The position numbers were made by a program, and so were the translations under genes. A stretch of DNA of 64,000 nucleotides from the NCBI GenBank assembly GCA_036927565.1, contig JAYESD010000004.1, positions 94,864,942 to 94,928,941 of the forward strand, written 5' to 3'. The DNA comes from Tuctoria greenei (Eukaryota > Streptophyta > Magnoliopsida > Poales > Poaceae). This document shows, in pieces, positions 20,492 to 31,416 of the stretch (its first letter is position 1; the number at the start of each line of letters is the position of its first letter). The notes under the pieces are model-generated. The model was not told where the DNA came from. It ran no database searches and saw only the letters and a list, made by a program, of their open reading frames with translations.

Positions 20492-21892
20492 CTAACAGAG
20501 GTGCTCAATGTTCCAAGGATTAGAGAGAGGTGTCCCATCCTCAGTTGCCAAGCGAATGCATCCAGGACGGGATACTTTGATCACTCGGAAGGGTCCTTCC
20601 CAGCTTGGGGAGAGTTTGTTTAACCCTTCTCTGGATTGTATTCTCCATAGCACTAGATCACCTTCCTCAAGCTGTCGGATGTGAACATGCTGTTGGTGAT
20701 AGCACCTAAGAGCTTGGCGGTATCGGGCATTCCGAACAGCTGCTCAGCACCTTCCCTCTTCAAGGAGGTCAAGGTCTTCACGCCGGAGCTCGTCCTGCGT
20801 GGCATCATCGAAGGTCCAGACCCGGAGTGACCCCAAGGTGATTTCTGGTGGAAGGACTACTTCAGCTCCGTACACCAGGAAGAAGGGTGTCTCCCTAGTT
20901 GACCGGTTTGGAGTTGTCTTGTTGGCCCACGGTGTGGGCAGAAGCTCTTTGATCCAGTTGGCTCCATGTTTTTTTAGGCGCTCATATGTGCGGGTCTTGA
21001 GTCCTTTTAGGATTTCTGCATTTGCTCTCTCAGCTCGGCCATTGCTTGCCGAGTGAGCTACAAAAGCATAGCTTACCTCAATGTCGAGGTCATTGCATTA
21101 TCCTCGGAATGCAGATCTTGTGAATTGGGTCCCGTTATCAGTTATGATCTTGCTTGGGACTCCAAATCTGCATACGATGGACTGCAAGAAGTTAATAGCT
21201 GATTGCTTGTTTATTGTCACAACTGGAGTTGCTTCCAGCCATTTGGTGAACTTATCAATGGCAACGTACAGGAACTTGTAACCTCCGACGGCTCTTCGAA
21301 AAGGTCCCAAGATATCCATCCCCCACACAGCGAATGGCCATGTAGGAGGTATCATTTGTAGAGGTTGAGCTGGTGTGTGGATTTGCTTTGCATGGAACTG
21401 GCATGCTTTGCAATTCTTCACTAGCTCAGTTGCATCTTGGAGCGTTGTAGGCGAGTAGAAGCCATGTTGGAAGTCTTTACCGACCAGCGTGCGGCAAGAC
21501 GCGTGGTTTCCACACTCACCTCCATGGATTTCTGTGAGGAGCTCACAGCGTTCTTCCCTTGTAATGCACCGCATTAGGACGCTGTTGGCACCACGCCAGT
21601 AGAGATCCCCTTCTAGCAGTGTGTATCTTTTAGCCAATCTGACTATCTGGTCAGCAGATACATTATTTTCAGGAAGGAAATTGTTTTTCAAGTAGCTCCG
21701 GATCTCCGAGATCCATGCATCAGAGCTAACTTGAGGATTTGAGTCTTGCGTGCTAGGTTGCTCGGAGCTTCCGGCAACACCTACGACCCTTGATGGACGC
21801 CATGGTAACAGGACCATCGGGACCGCCAGCTTCCAGGTGCTGGTCTCGCCCCCTTCGCTCAGTTTGGCAGGCTGAGGTGTAGGTTTAGACAA
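20492..21892 (-). pseudogene. Tat-B integrase and pol C-terminus, broken
   Basis: The open part 21892-21098 (264 residues) has the zinc-binding set His123, His130, Cys161, Cys164 and the core residues Asp193 (MDILGPF) and Asp252 (TDNGTQF). Its start codon is only the first Met after a break. A stop at 21098 separates it from the remaining core, where SNGRAERANAEIL supplies the catalytic Glu in the same general frame. The C-terminal domain runs down to PWNIEHL at about 20500 and a stop at 20492. Integrase inserts the element cDNA into the genome. All three catalytic residues are still visible, but the stops make this copy inactive. Confidence 0.88.
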
Positions 21893-22690
21893 CCTTCGGA
21901 CGAAGGATCCGTTTGGAGCCAGAGCTCCAGTTGAAGCTTTCGTCGAGAGTTCGTCGGCTTCAGCATTGTTGAGCGCTGGACATGGCAGAGATCCAGGACA
22001 TCAAAGTCCTTTTGAAGCTTCTGGACTTCACGTAGGTATGCAGCTAGTTGAGTGTTATTGCAGCAACATTCACCTTTGACTTGTTTTACAACAAGCTGTG
22101 AATCACCCTTTACCATCAACTACTTGACACCATATGATAGTGCCACCTTGAGCCCATAGATAAGTGCTTCATATTCCGCCATGTTGTTGGTCGCCTTGAA
22201 GTCATGGTGAACCATCTATTTGACCTTCTCACCGGTCGGAGCGAGGAGAAGGACTCCAGCTCCGGCCCCCTGCTTTTGCACGAAGCTGTCAAAGTAGAGA
22301 GTCCAGTGAGGCTCGGTGAAGACTGGAACCTTGGGTTCCAGCTTGTACTCATTGGGGCCCCCAGGATTTGATGGAGAGGGGGTCCATTCCGCCAGGAAGT
22401 CCGCCAATGCTTGACTCTTGATCGCTTGCCTTGGGACGAATTCAAGATCGAAATAGGCCAGTTTCGGTTGCCCACTTTGCAATGTTCCCGGTAGAGTTTG
22501 GGTTATGCAAGATTGCACGAATTGGATAAGAAGTTACCACTAAAATCTTGTGAGCTTGGATGTAGTGTCGGAGCTTCCTAGAAGCAATAAGAACTGCATA
22601 GAGCAGCTTATGCACCTCCAAGTACCGAGTCTTGGCGTCATGGAGTACTTCGCTGATGAAGTACACTGGGCGTTGGACTGTCTGGACCAT
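21860..22690 (-). pseudogene. Tat-B RNase H and second (duplicated) RNase H
   Basis: The first piece (22690-22442) carries YFISEVLHDAKTRYLEVHKLLYA, the second half of the RT-linked RNase H. A frame change leads to 22518-22216, with a tether region and then WTLYFDSF and GAGAGVLLLAPTGE, the start of a second RNase H. This continues after a stop with NNMAEYEAL and KGDSQLVVKQV, giving the Asp, Glu and Asp positions. The duplicated RNase H is a known hallmark of the Tat (Ogre/RIRE2/Retand) group and supports the lineage assignment. Two stops and one frameshift lie within 830 bases. Confidence 0.82.
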
Positions 22691-22879
22691 CCCGAAGGGG
22701 CTCGGAGCTTCCTCCTCATCAACCCGGACCCTCTCAGAGGGGCCTGGACCTTGTTCGGGGACATCTGGGTTCTTGCTAGAGGAACCCGAAGCTTCTTCTA
22801 TAGTGAAATGGACCTTCCCAGAGGGGTCCAGATCTTGTTGCTCAGCAACAGTGACTTCTCCACTTGAAGGAGGTGGCTC

Positions 22880-24067
22880 CTATGGCATCTCGCCTTGAGG
22901 ATCCAGGTCTAGGAGCTGGGACCCAGACTCGTCTTCAGGTAGCTCCAGACCCTCCCGAAGGGGTCTTGATTCCTGAACTAGAGATGGTTCTGGTCCTTCC
23001 GCAACCAGGACCATGCTGACAACTTCGTTAGTTGCCGAAATGTAAAGCAGAAGTTGCTCACCAGGATTCGGAGCTACCAAGGCTGGTAGAGTGGTGAGGA
23101 GCTGCTTCAGCTCGTGGAAAACCTTTTCTGCTTCTTCAGACCATTGAAATGGTCTGGACTTCCTCAATAACTTGAAGAAGGGTAGCGCCCGTTCTGCCAG
23201 TCTTGAGATGAACCGGCTGAGGGCAGCTAGACATCCAGTCAGCTTCTGGACGTCCTTGATGCAAGCTGGTGGTCGCATGTCTTCAATAGCCTTAATCTTC
23301 GCCAGATTGGCTTCTATTCCTCGGTGGTTCACCAAGAATCCAAGAAGGATTCCGTAGCTAACCCCGAAGACACACTTGTTCGAGTTCAGCTTCGTGTGTG
23401 TGACTCGCAACTTGTCGAAGACAGCCTGCAAGGTGTCAAGGAATGACTCCTTGTTCTTGATCTTGACGACGATGTCATCGACGTACACTTCCACTACGTC
23501 TCTGATAAGCTCTCCAAAAGTTTTGTACATAGCTCGTACAAATGTTGAAGCGGCGTTTTTGAGACCAAATGGCATTGTAGTATAACAATATAATCCATCT
23601 ACTGTGGTGAAGGAAGTATGCTCTTCATCTTCCCTAGACATTCTGATTTGATGATACCCAAAATATGCGTCTAGGAAACACAGTAATTCACAGCAGGAGG
23701 TGGAATCCACTTTCTGATCTATTCTAGGTAGTGGGAATGGATCTTTTGGACATGCCTTATTCAGTGTAGTGTAGTTGATACACATCTGAAGCTTCCCGCC
23801 GGCCTTGGGTACAACGACTGGGTTTGCCAGCCATTTTTGGTGGAAGACTTCCCGGATGAATCCATCCTCAAGCAACTTCTTCACTTCTTGACGTATGAAG
23901 TTTTGTCGCTCTACTGATTGCTTCTAAGGCTTCTGATGTACAGGCCGAGCGTCAGGATAGATCTTCAGATTGTGCTCGATCACTTCCCTAGGGATCCCAG
24001 GCATTTGTGATGTTTGCCAGGCAAACACGTCGACATTAGCCCAGAGGAATGTGACGAGCGCGAGTTC
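22880..24067 (-). pseudogene. Tat-B reverse transcriptase
   Basis: The open frame 23884-22880 (334 residues) holds the palm with Asp72 in LDAYFGYHQI and the intact YVDD box at 134-137, followed by MPFGLKNAASTF-type and thumb motifs. It ends in the RNase H start LLLYISATNEVV. That block lacks the usual first Asp, as is common in this lineage. An acidic run follows (ESRPLREGLELPEDESG) and then a stop. The N-terminal finger region (23885-24067) is separated by stops. RT copies element RNA into DNA in the virus-like particle. Because the catalytic Asps are kept, inactivation comes from flanking stops rather than from the active site. Confidence 0.9.
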
Positions 24068-24862
24068 CTATTTGTCATTCAGACCTCCCGATATACGGGT
24101 GGTCTGAGCAGGGTCGGAACCGATTTGGACGACTTTGACGGGAATGTCGGTGTCGCCGCTTGGTCGCACACGAGGTGCAGAGGTTGAGCCTTGATGACGA
24201 GTGCTCAGGGGTTTCGGAGCTTGCTCCTTTCCGGATTCTTCCTCCTGCACTGTAGTAAGCGCATGGAGTTCTTCTAGAGTAGTCACTCCAGCGGTGCAAT
24301 CTCCGCGGATCCGGAGAACACCTGCTGGTGTTGGCATCTTCAACACCAAGTAGCCATAATGAGCAGCAGCCATGAACTTGTACAAGGCTGGCCTGGCCAA
24401 GATGGCGTTGAATGGTAAGTTGATATGCGCCACGTCGAAGATCAACTTCTCGGTGTGGTAATTCTCCCAGGTTCTGAAGGTCACTGGGAGAGTAATTGTA
24501 CCGAGTGGGGTAATGGCCCCCGGACCTACTCTGTAGAAAGGTGGCAAGGGGCAAAGATCCGAAGGTCGAAGCTGAAGGTTGACAAAAGCTTCGAAGCTTA
24601 TGAGGTTCAACCCCGAATCCCCGTCCACCATCACATGGTGGAGTTGGATGTTGTTGATGGTCGGAGATACCATCAGTGGATGTTGGCCAGCTCCAATCAT
24701 GTTCCGAGGGCAGTCTGAAGCATCGAAGGTGATGGCAGTGTCCATCCACTTCCGGTGCGGCTCTGCCCTGGCGGTGGGAGCTACGGAGGCCATGTCCCGC
24801 CGCATGGTCTTGAGGACACGGCGTGAGGTGATGTCCCACGAACCACCAAAGATGGTGTTCAT
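24068..24862 (-). CDS. Tat-B gag end and aspartic protease region (264-codon open frame)
   Basis: An uninterrupted frame begins MNTIFGGSWDITSRRV, the usual junction sequence before the Tat protease, and is matched in Tat-C (63058-63381). The retropepsin-like region follows with HHVMVDGDSGLNLIS (catalytic Asp in the DG-type loop) and later NAILARPALYKF, the second conserved block (usually LGRP). The C-terminal linker is charged and Pro/Ser-rich. Protease would release gag and pol products. The shared motif is usually D-G-G/S-A or S, so the Asp in place of Gly is slightly unusual. Flanking frames are broken, so this is a fragment of a polyprotein rather than a gene of its own. Confidence 0.82.
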   Translation of the reverse strand: MNTIFGGSWDITSRRVLKTMRRDMASVAPTARAEPHRKWMDTAITFDASDCPRNMIGAGQHPLMVSPTINNIQLHHVMVDGDSGLNLISFEAFVNLQLRPSDLCPLPPFYRVGPGAITPLGTITLPVTFRTWENYHTEKLIFDVAHINLPFNAILARPALYKFMAAAHYGYLVLKMPTPAGVLRIRGDCTAGVTTLEELHALTTVQEEESGKEQAPKPLSTRHQGSTSAPRVRPSGDTDIPVKVVQIGSDPAQTTRISGGLNDK

Positions 24863-26459
24863 GGTCTTCCGACGCTCGTTGTCGGAGACGTCAGAGTCGT
24901 CGTCGACGGAGGTATAAACAGCTCTTTAGGGTCCTGAAAGCCTAACTCCTCTTTAGGGTCCTGAAAGCCTAACTCCTCTTTAGCCGGAGCTTCATCGACT
25001 TTTTGTATTCCATCCCTTTGACAAAAAGGAACTTCTTCCCGATGCTTGTTGTAGCGCTCAGCAAGGTTCTGGACCTCTCGGCAGCCTTCCAAAGTTGTGG
25101 CTGTTCGACTTGTGTGTGGGACACCATATCTTGGAGCTGCCTTCGTCTTTAGATGACGGCCGAGGTCATTTCTCGGGGCGTGGCCCCCGGCCACCTGGAG
25201 CTGCAGCAGCAGCGGCTGTAGGTGTGCCGGCCGACGGCTTCTTCCTGCCATTGGACTTTTTCTTCTTCTTGCCACTCCCGGAGGTAGTGGCTTCACCCTT
25301 GGAGGATTTTTTGTTGTCCTCCGGAGGTGGTTGGTAGTGCATTTCATGGCCCTCCGCAGCTTTAGTGCACTTGTCTGCCAAACTGAAGAGTTTTGTGACG
25401 CTGGTAACTTCCTTGGTCGCCAGCTTCTCCAGCATCTTCTTGTCTCGTACGCCCTGTCTAAATGCCACAATAACAGAGGCGCTTGAGATAGAAGGAATAG
25501 TGTTTCGTACCTGGGAGAACCTATGGATGAAGGATCGCAGGGACTCTCCCCCCTTCTGCTTGACAGCAAAAAGGTCCAGTTCTGTGCCTGGTCGGGTGTA
25601 TTAACTCCCGAAATTGGCGGTGAACTGTTGGCACAGTTCTGCCGAATTGTTGATGGAGTCAGGCGGAAGGCTCATGAAAAAGGACCGAGCAGTCCCAGTC
25701 AAAGCCACGGGGAAATAATTGGCCATCACGACCTCATTACCTCCAGCCGCAAGGATTGCAGTGGAGTAGATTTGGATAAACTCAGCGGGATTGACAGTCC
25801 CGTCTAATTTCTCCGGTAGGTGAGGCCAGAATTTCTGTGGGAGCATGACTGTCCCGAGCCTCTCGCCTCTCGCGAGCACGCTTGATGTGGACGCGGCCAT
25901 CCTGTTGGCGGTAACGGCGATCAAGCTCCGCCCGGAGGTCGTGAGTTGAAAGCCTGGTTACCATATGGGTATGTCGCGCCCCGGAAGGCAGCGACATCGT
26001 CTGTTGAGATGCAGCACGCCTCTGGTGTTGTGAAGCGTACGGTCTAAGTCTATCAGACACGGTCCAATGCTGCGATGGGGCCCGCCCCGAGGGGGGAGGA
26101 CCTTGGTTGCTGATGCGACCGGCTGCTGCTGAAACCAAGTGTTCCACATCAGCCCTCCACTGCTCCATTGCACCCTGGGATGCTCCTGGAGCTAGTGGAC
26201 ATTGGAGAAGAGAATGCGCGGCATGGAGCGCATGTTCAGGGTTGTTGTTTGCCGATGCCGTGACCGACGTAGACGCCCCATCCTGCTATCCACCTTGATT
26301 CGCCGGTGCGGACGGTGGCGGCGGTGGCATGACTCCTGCTGGAGCCACAACACCTGCTGGCTGCTGCATGTTGGAGGGATTACCTCCTGCAGGTTGCGCA
26401 GTAGGGTTGCCGTTGGATGATCCAGCAGCAGAGTTCACCATCCTTGAATCTCGGTCGCC
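24863..26459 (-). pseudogene. Tat-B gag, broken
   Basis: Pieces in order are 26168-25782 (starts MEQWRADVEHLVSAA), 25924-25601 (PHLPEKLDGTVNPAEFIQIYSTAI, the core retrotransposon gag domain) and 25569-25166 (FRQGVRDKKMLEKLATKE, ADKCTKAAEGHE, then a Lys-rich stretch). A 28-bp tandem duplication at about 24925-24980 doubles a GFQDPKEEL-type peptide just before the protease region. Gag packages the element RNA. No clear CCHC zinc knuckle was found. The region 26169-26459 towards the primer site has no convincing start codon in frame. Confidence 0.82.
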
Positions 26460-26479
26460 CCCCTACTTGGCGCGCCAAC
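26460..26479 (-). other. Tat-B primer-binding site
   Basis: On the minus strand TTGGCGCGCCAAGTAGGGG begins one base after the LTR end. It aligns with Tat-A and Tat-C. The perfect 12-base palindrome TTGGCGCGCCAA is specific to this copy. Confidence 0.8.
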
Positions 26480-27341
26480 TGTCGGAGTCTTGTTCCGGCA
26501 ATTCTCCCGCCACTACCGTTGGTAGCCCGCGGAGTTTGTAGTTCGGTAATTGGCGCGCAGAGATTCAGAACACGATGGCAAGTAGACACGGGGATTTACG
26601 TGGTTCGGGCCGCCTAAGCGTAATACCCTACTCAACGGGGTGTGTAGTTGTTGTATTGAGCCTCTGAGCACTTGTGAGTGTGTGTGTTAGAGCAGAGTAT
26701 GGAAGAGGTCTGGAAGAACACCCCTTGTGTATCTCTCGACCAGTCCTTTTATAGTACAAGGACTGGTCGTTACACTGTTTGCCTGGCCCGACATGTGGCC
26801 CGGGCGGTTACTGATGCTTAATACACAATAATGAGATTAATTACCATTAATAGTGTGGTAACGGGCCTTGACAGTGCCGTTGCTGGTATTAAGGGCCCTC
26901 GAATCGTGTGTCATTAATACGGTATTAATGACACTTAATCGGGTCTTGAGGTCTTTGATTGCCCCTTGAAGGTTCGAGCCGTTGGGGGTCCTCCTGTCTG
27001 CTCGTTGAAGATGAAGGTCCGGTGGTTGAACACATGGCAGCTCTGGAGCTTACTGTCTGGGACGGGTAGGTCCGGTGCAGTTGTACACGTGTCGGTACTG
27101 GAGCTTCCCTCTGTCGGGGGATAGGTCCGGGGGTGCCGCACAGGTGTTTAGCCCGGAGCTATCCCATGTGTGGGATGTAGGTCCAGTTGCAGTATACACG
27201 TGGCAGCACCGGGACTAACCATAGAAGGGAGGTAGGTCCAGTCTGACACGTGGGGCCTTCGGAGGTCTTCAACTTAGGCAGGTGAAGTTCCTTTGGTCTA
27301 TTTGCAGTTCCAAGGGGTATACAGTACACAAGGTACCGACA
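26480..27341 (-). repeat. Tat-B 5' LTR (862 bp)
   Basis: On the plus strand it runs from TGTCGGAG at 26480 to CCGACA at 27341, a 6-bp terminal inverted repeat. Part of it recurs in the opposite orientation at 60830-61393 (Tat-C). The region 26990-27260 has about four imperfect repeats of roughly 60 bp containing CACGTGGCAG- or CACGTGTC-like sites, a weaker counterpart of the Tat-A G-box array. Confidence 0.88.
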
Positions 27342-28389
27342 GTCGCTGTAGAGAGTGCTTTTGAGGACCTGCAGAACCAGAACTTTGAAGCTTTCGGTCC
27401 AAACCAATCTCAAGAGCAAGACAAGTGTCCTTGATCATTTTGATCAAGGTTTTAAATGTTTTGTTTGCAAAATTACATGCTTGTGTCAAATTGATGGGAA
27501 AACACAATTATAGCAGTTTACTAGTTTTGTACTACCACCCTTGTCGCTTGAACACAATGTAGAGAGTCGAGAAGGGTCTTTTAGACTTTTGCTTTGCCAT
27601 ACTTAATTGAATTAGGGGCATAATCATAATGCTTAATTATGAACTATTGAACACATGAATGATGAGAATTGATAATAATGACCTTTTTAGCAACATGGTA
27701 CCTATGGATTCAAGCAAGCCGGTTACGTGGAATGGATTGGACCATTTTTGTTGTTTTGCTTGCTTTGGATCTAAGGACCGGTTTGTGGAGCGACAACCAA
27801 TGTTTTACAGTGCCACCACAGGGTCAAGTTTGGGTGCTGCTTAGCTGATTAATTAGTGTGTTGCCAGTACTATTCGGACCAGTTGGAAAGCTCGGGGAAG
27901 GGGTAGTCGGATGGGTTTGTAGTGATGGTGGGACTAACTTGGGATCCGAATGGCGCAAAAAGTGGCCCTTGGATGGATGTGCTCAGTTGGAGACATCACC
28001 ACCGGTGAAACCTTAGTGGGGTTTGAATAGGCTAGTAATCACTTTGTAAAGGATATTTTGTGATCTCTTGGCCGCACACCTAAGGAATGTGAGATGGCAT
28101 AATTTATATTCCTTAGTCGTCAAAAGGTGATGAAATTACGAACTTGTGGATGAAGTCGTACAACCTCTACAGAGTGTTAAAAACTAAAATGATAGTTGTG
28201 TTCCCGGATATGAGCGACCTGCACCCTCACATGATTAGAGTTATGGACCTTGATTTGGTTTAATGGCTGGAATTTAATGGGAATCGGTATTGTTACAGTT
28301 TGAGACCTATATGTGCTGAATACATTGGCTTGTAGTGAATATACTTGGATTTGATGAAAAAAGTTTCGAATATCACCAAAACACTTTTT
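27342..28389. other. Unassigned repeat-like DNA
   Basis: No open frame longer than about 70 codons was found, and no gene signature. The style (TGGGAATCGGTATTGTTACAG and similar) resembles the body of grass LTRs, but I cannot place it in a family. It is the site where Tat-B ends. Confidence 0.4.
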
Positions 28390-28399
28390 ATCAAGGTCC

Positions 28400-28745
28400 G
28401 ACTAGCTCCGAGCTACAGCAAGGTCCGACGGTAGGTCCGGCTTGTTTTGGGTAGCTCCGGCTATGTTCGAAGCTAGGTCTGACTTCTTGGTAAGGTCCGA
28501 CTAGCTTTGGTTAGCTCCGGTGAGCTTTATCTTTAGCTCCGGCATGTCTTTGTTAGCTCCGGTATGTCTTTGATAGCTCCGGCATGCTTTTGGTAAGCTC
28601 CGACGTACTTTGTCTAGCTCCGGTTTTGGGTTGACTAGTTTTGACTAGTTTTGGTAAGCTCCGGCGGGTGCTTCATTGTACTAGTTTTGGTAAGCTCCGG
28701 CGCTAGGTTCTACTAGTTTTTGTTAGCTCCGGCTCAAGCTCCGGG
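28400..28745 (+). repeat. AGCTCCGG degenerate tandem array
   Basis: About a dozen AGCTCCG octamer-like sites lie in 350 bases. Between 28512 and 28630 they recur every 18-22 bp with TTTG or CATG spacers. GGTCCGAC variants are mixed in at the start. Confidence 0.8.
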
Positions 28746-29534
28746 TTGCTCTGGCAAGGTCCAGAACTTGACCGCGGTGCTTCTGCTTTTCATTTGCAAT
28801 GTTTCGTACTTGCTTTACATTGTTGGAAAGATTGCTTAGTATTCATTTACTAAGTTTTTGGCGCGTTTTGGATGATATGGCTGATATCGTGTTACTATGG
28901 TTTTGCAATATGCTTATGTGAGGTTCTCACGTAGGGTGTTGTGTTCAGAACTAACTTGAGTAAAGTCGAGGACTTGGGCTCGTATGGATTGGTTGTTTAT
29001 TCATGTGCAGGTGTTGCTTGAGTTCAAGTCATGGCTGGTGATGGGATCCATTGGACTAGTCTCAGGGAGGAGATGAGGTTCCAACAACCAAGTTCGGGAG
29101 GAACTGTGGTTGAGCTGATCAGGAGGTCGCGGGATGATTGAATCAAGGGCGGTGCATATGAAGGTTACTGGACATCGAAGGAAGGTGTTCGCACGTATGC
29201 ATGCGGTGCATGACGTGGCAACATTGTTCCGAAGATGGGATAAGGAAGGAAAGATCTGGTTGGAAGGATCGGATCGTATCGGTTGATGACTTTGGCTGCG
29301 GTGAAGTCGGTTATGGCTCGGTATGGAAAGTATCGAGTTGGTTATGATAGGATCTCGTGTGGGTTGCGAATTTGAGTTGTTTAGGAATGTGGGATACATT
29401 CCTAAGGTGTTTGGAAGTCTTAAGATTGCTTCTATCTGCGTATAGAAGAATCTTGAGCAGTTATGGAAAGTTACGATTCATGATCTGAGTAGGATTGGAG
29501 TCCTAGTTGATATTGGGTTGGCCTAAGGGCTGGT

Positions 29535-29541
29535 TATATAA
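29535..29541 (+). promoter_or_regulatory. TATA box of K1
   Basis: TATATAA in the context GGTTATATAAGCAAGGGAG is conserved in all three K copies (38622 and inverted 63963). Confidence 0.65.
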
Positions 29542-30151
29542 GCAAGGGAGCCCAGAGCTCGTGGTAGACGAAATTGGGGCTGTTCCTCTTGTGTTCTATT
29601 GTATAAAATTCGTAGTTTGAAGGAACTTTTGTGCCTTGTTCGTCCGACTTGTTCCAGACAAGTTTTACTCGTCGAGTTTCTGGACAGCACTACCTTTCGT
29701 CGGTGGTTTTATCATAACTCGAGTTTTACTGATCCAATTGACGTGATTCTTTTTGGGTTGTCTTCAAAACTTGTTTATATATCATATAGCAAAATTTCAC
29801 GGTCATTGGATTTGTGGTCTATGATCTACACGAGTTTTTTTGCAGCGTTCCAGAACTGTTTTTTCTCGGGTAGGGCAGATTGACCTTTGTTTGATCTTTC
29901 GATCATAACTTGAGTTTTTCTTGACGGATTTGAGTGATTCTTTTTGTGTTGTCTTCGTGACTTGATTCTCTCTGATATCTATCACTTTTTTCATGGTGAA
30001 ACACGTTTAGATTAGTCTCACACACAATTTCTTCAACAGATCGTTTTTCCGCCGATGGGTTTGGGGTTTAATTGTTTCCGCTGCGTAACATTTTTAAATC
30101 TACCATTCACCCCCCCCTCTGGTAGATTTTCACGTGCTCTTCGATCCTACA

Positions 30152-30500
30152 TATAGTCATTGGGTTTGAAACATTAAAATGGTAATATTGAGTCGAATGG
30201 ACTGTTATGAGTTGAATATGGCATATTAATGATGGATTTGGTTATTTATGTTGGAATTATGGTATTGAACACGAAATGAATGGTTTTTGCGTTATTATGG
30301 GATTGACCTCACTTAATGATCATATTATTGTATTTTTAATAGTTTTGACTGTACTTTTATATATGCAAATAGCCATTTAATTATCATTCCTTATTTAATC
30401 TACATGTCATACTTTCCCACACTTGCTAAGTACAACATGTGCTCACCCTTGCTATTCCCCAACAAATTTAGTCGCAAGCGACAACGTGGATGATACCAAT
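30152..30500. other. AT-rich segment between K1 and G
   Basis: No gene is seen. The last ten bases (30491-30500, TGATACCAAT) are the complement of a tRNA-Met primer site and directly abut the G LTR, so a remnant of a second G copy ends here. Confidence 0.5.
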
Positions 30501-31130
30501 TGATGGGTAGGTTGAGGCCCGATCTTCCGAAAGGTAAGTCGATTGGGGTGGAGAACTCGACGTTGATGATCCGCGGTACTGGAGCGGTTCGAGTATCCCT
30601 GCAATCACTACACCACGGCTCCATTGGTTATCAAACGTGCTGCACACGCTTGACCTCGCCAAGAAGGCTAGTCCCTGCAAGTGCAACCGAGAACACGAGC
30701 AAGAATGTCAAAGACACGATCTGAAATCGCAAAGTTGGGGTCTCACAAACCGTAGAACGGTGATATTATTGATCTAAGCAAAACCCACTGATTATGACCG
30801 GCGGCTGCACTATTTAAAGGATACGGTTTGGCCAAAACACGATTAGACGCGTCCCTTATGGACCCTTATGGGATACAATAACCAAAGGCCCGATTCGGTG
30901 GCGCAGCACCGGACAGAAATCTGGACTCGACTTGTCTCAACAATTCCTAGTGACCCTGGCAGAATTTGGAGGTAGGACCAGAACCATTGGAAACTTTATC
31001 TTCTCCTCTTTCCGTGCATATGTAGAACGTCGAAAACGGAGTCCGTATGCCTCCTGTGCGTCTGTTTTAAGGTGGACTGCTCCTGGACTTCGAGTTGAAC
31101 TCGAGTCCGAGTTTTAAACTGCTTCCATCA
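30501..31130 (-). repeat. G 3' LTR
   Basis: The plus-strand start TGATGGGTAGG (end CATCA on the element strand) is firm. The other end is placed at TGATGG (31130), giving 5-bp inverted termini and a length of 630 bp, equal to the right copy. An alternative start is the TGTCCGGTGCTG block at 30915. Oddly, a primer-site remnant also lies outside this LTR. Confidence 0.65.
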
Positions 31131-31152
31131 ACTTGTGGACACCCCAGCTGGT

Positions 31153-31395
31153 TTACACGCTCTCACGGCCTCTTTCCTTCACTTGTTGATCTTCTCCATT
31201 ATTCTTAATAACAATTAAATCATCATATATCAATCTATTCTCGAACTCACATGTAAAAGAAGTTAGGAGCGAGTCCACCTGCTGATTTATTAACCGTGCT
31301 CGTGCACTTGTGATTGGTCCTTGCATTCCAATGTGTGTCTCCGCTGTTGTGATGTTCTCATCATCCTCACCCTCTTGAATTGGAGTCGTCCTCAA
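31153..31395 (-). pseudogene. G pol tail
   Basis: This frame of 80 codons after integrase starts RTTPIQEGEDDENI and includes GPITSARARLINQQVDSLLT, a tail typical of grass and legume chromovirus-like Gypsy pol. It is separated from integrase by a stop. The same peptide motif ends the P-family ORF, and a second copy lies at 37640-37835. Confidence 0.75.
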
Positions 31396-31416
31396 CTCAA
31401 GTTCAGCTTCTTCTCC

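Larger units (their letters stand above)
16121..27341 (-). mobile_element. Tat-B: Tat-lineage Gypsy element lacking its 3' LTR
   Basis: Read on the minus strand, the order is 5' LTR (27341-26480), primer site, gag, protease, RT, RNase H, second RNase H, integrase, spacer and a convergent plus-strand ORF. The left end is broken inside the antisense ORF at about 16121, so the 3' LTR and target duplication are lost. The LTR termini TGTCGG/CCGACA agree with Tat-A. This is the most complete Tat copy here, but pol has several stops and frame changes. Confidence 0.9.
28390..30151 (+). repeat. K1 LTR (Copia-like, solo or truncated)
   Basis: Its body recurs at 37836-39228 and, inverted, at 63377-64000. 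The 3' end reads ACCATTCACCCCCCC...GATCCTACA, a style common at Ty1/Copia LTR ends, and no primer site follows. The 5' limit is uncertain and is placed at the start of the AGCTCCGG array. Frames inside it (29599-29883, for instance) are chance frames, since the LTR copies diverge freely there. Confidence 0.65.

Noticed and set aside
24075..24839. Second minus-strand frame of 254 codons over the Tat-B protease region
   Set aside because: It overlaps the recognised protease frame 24068-24862, has no motif and reads as a frame-shifted copy.
27342..28389. Host gene fragment near the Tat-B insertion
   Set aside because: No frame above 70 codons, no splice pattern and no recognisable peptide. The style is that of LTR DNA.
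29599..29883. Frame in K1 with a similar frame in K2 (38716-39051) as a conserved small protein
   Set aside because: Similarity follows from LTR homology. The sequence lies downstream of the TATA box in an LTR, contains indels between copies and shows no codon-level conservation.
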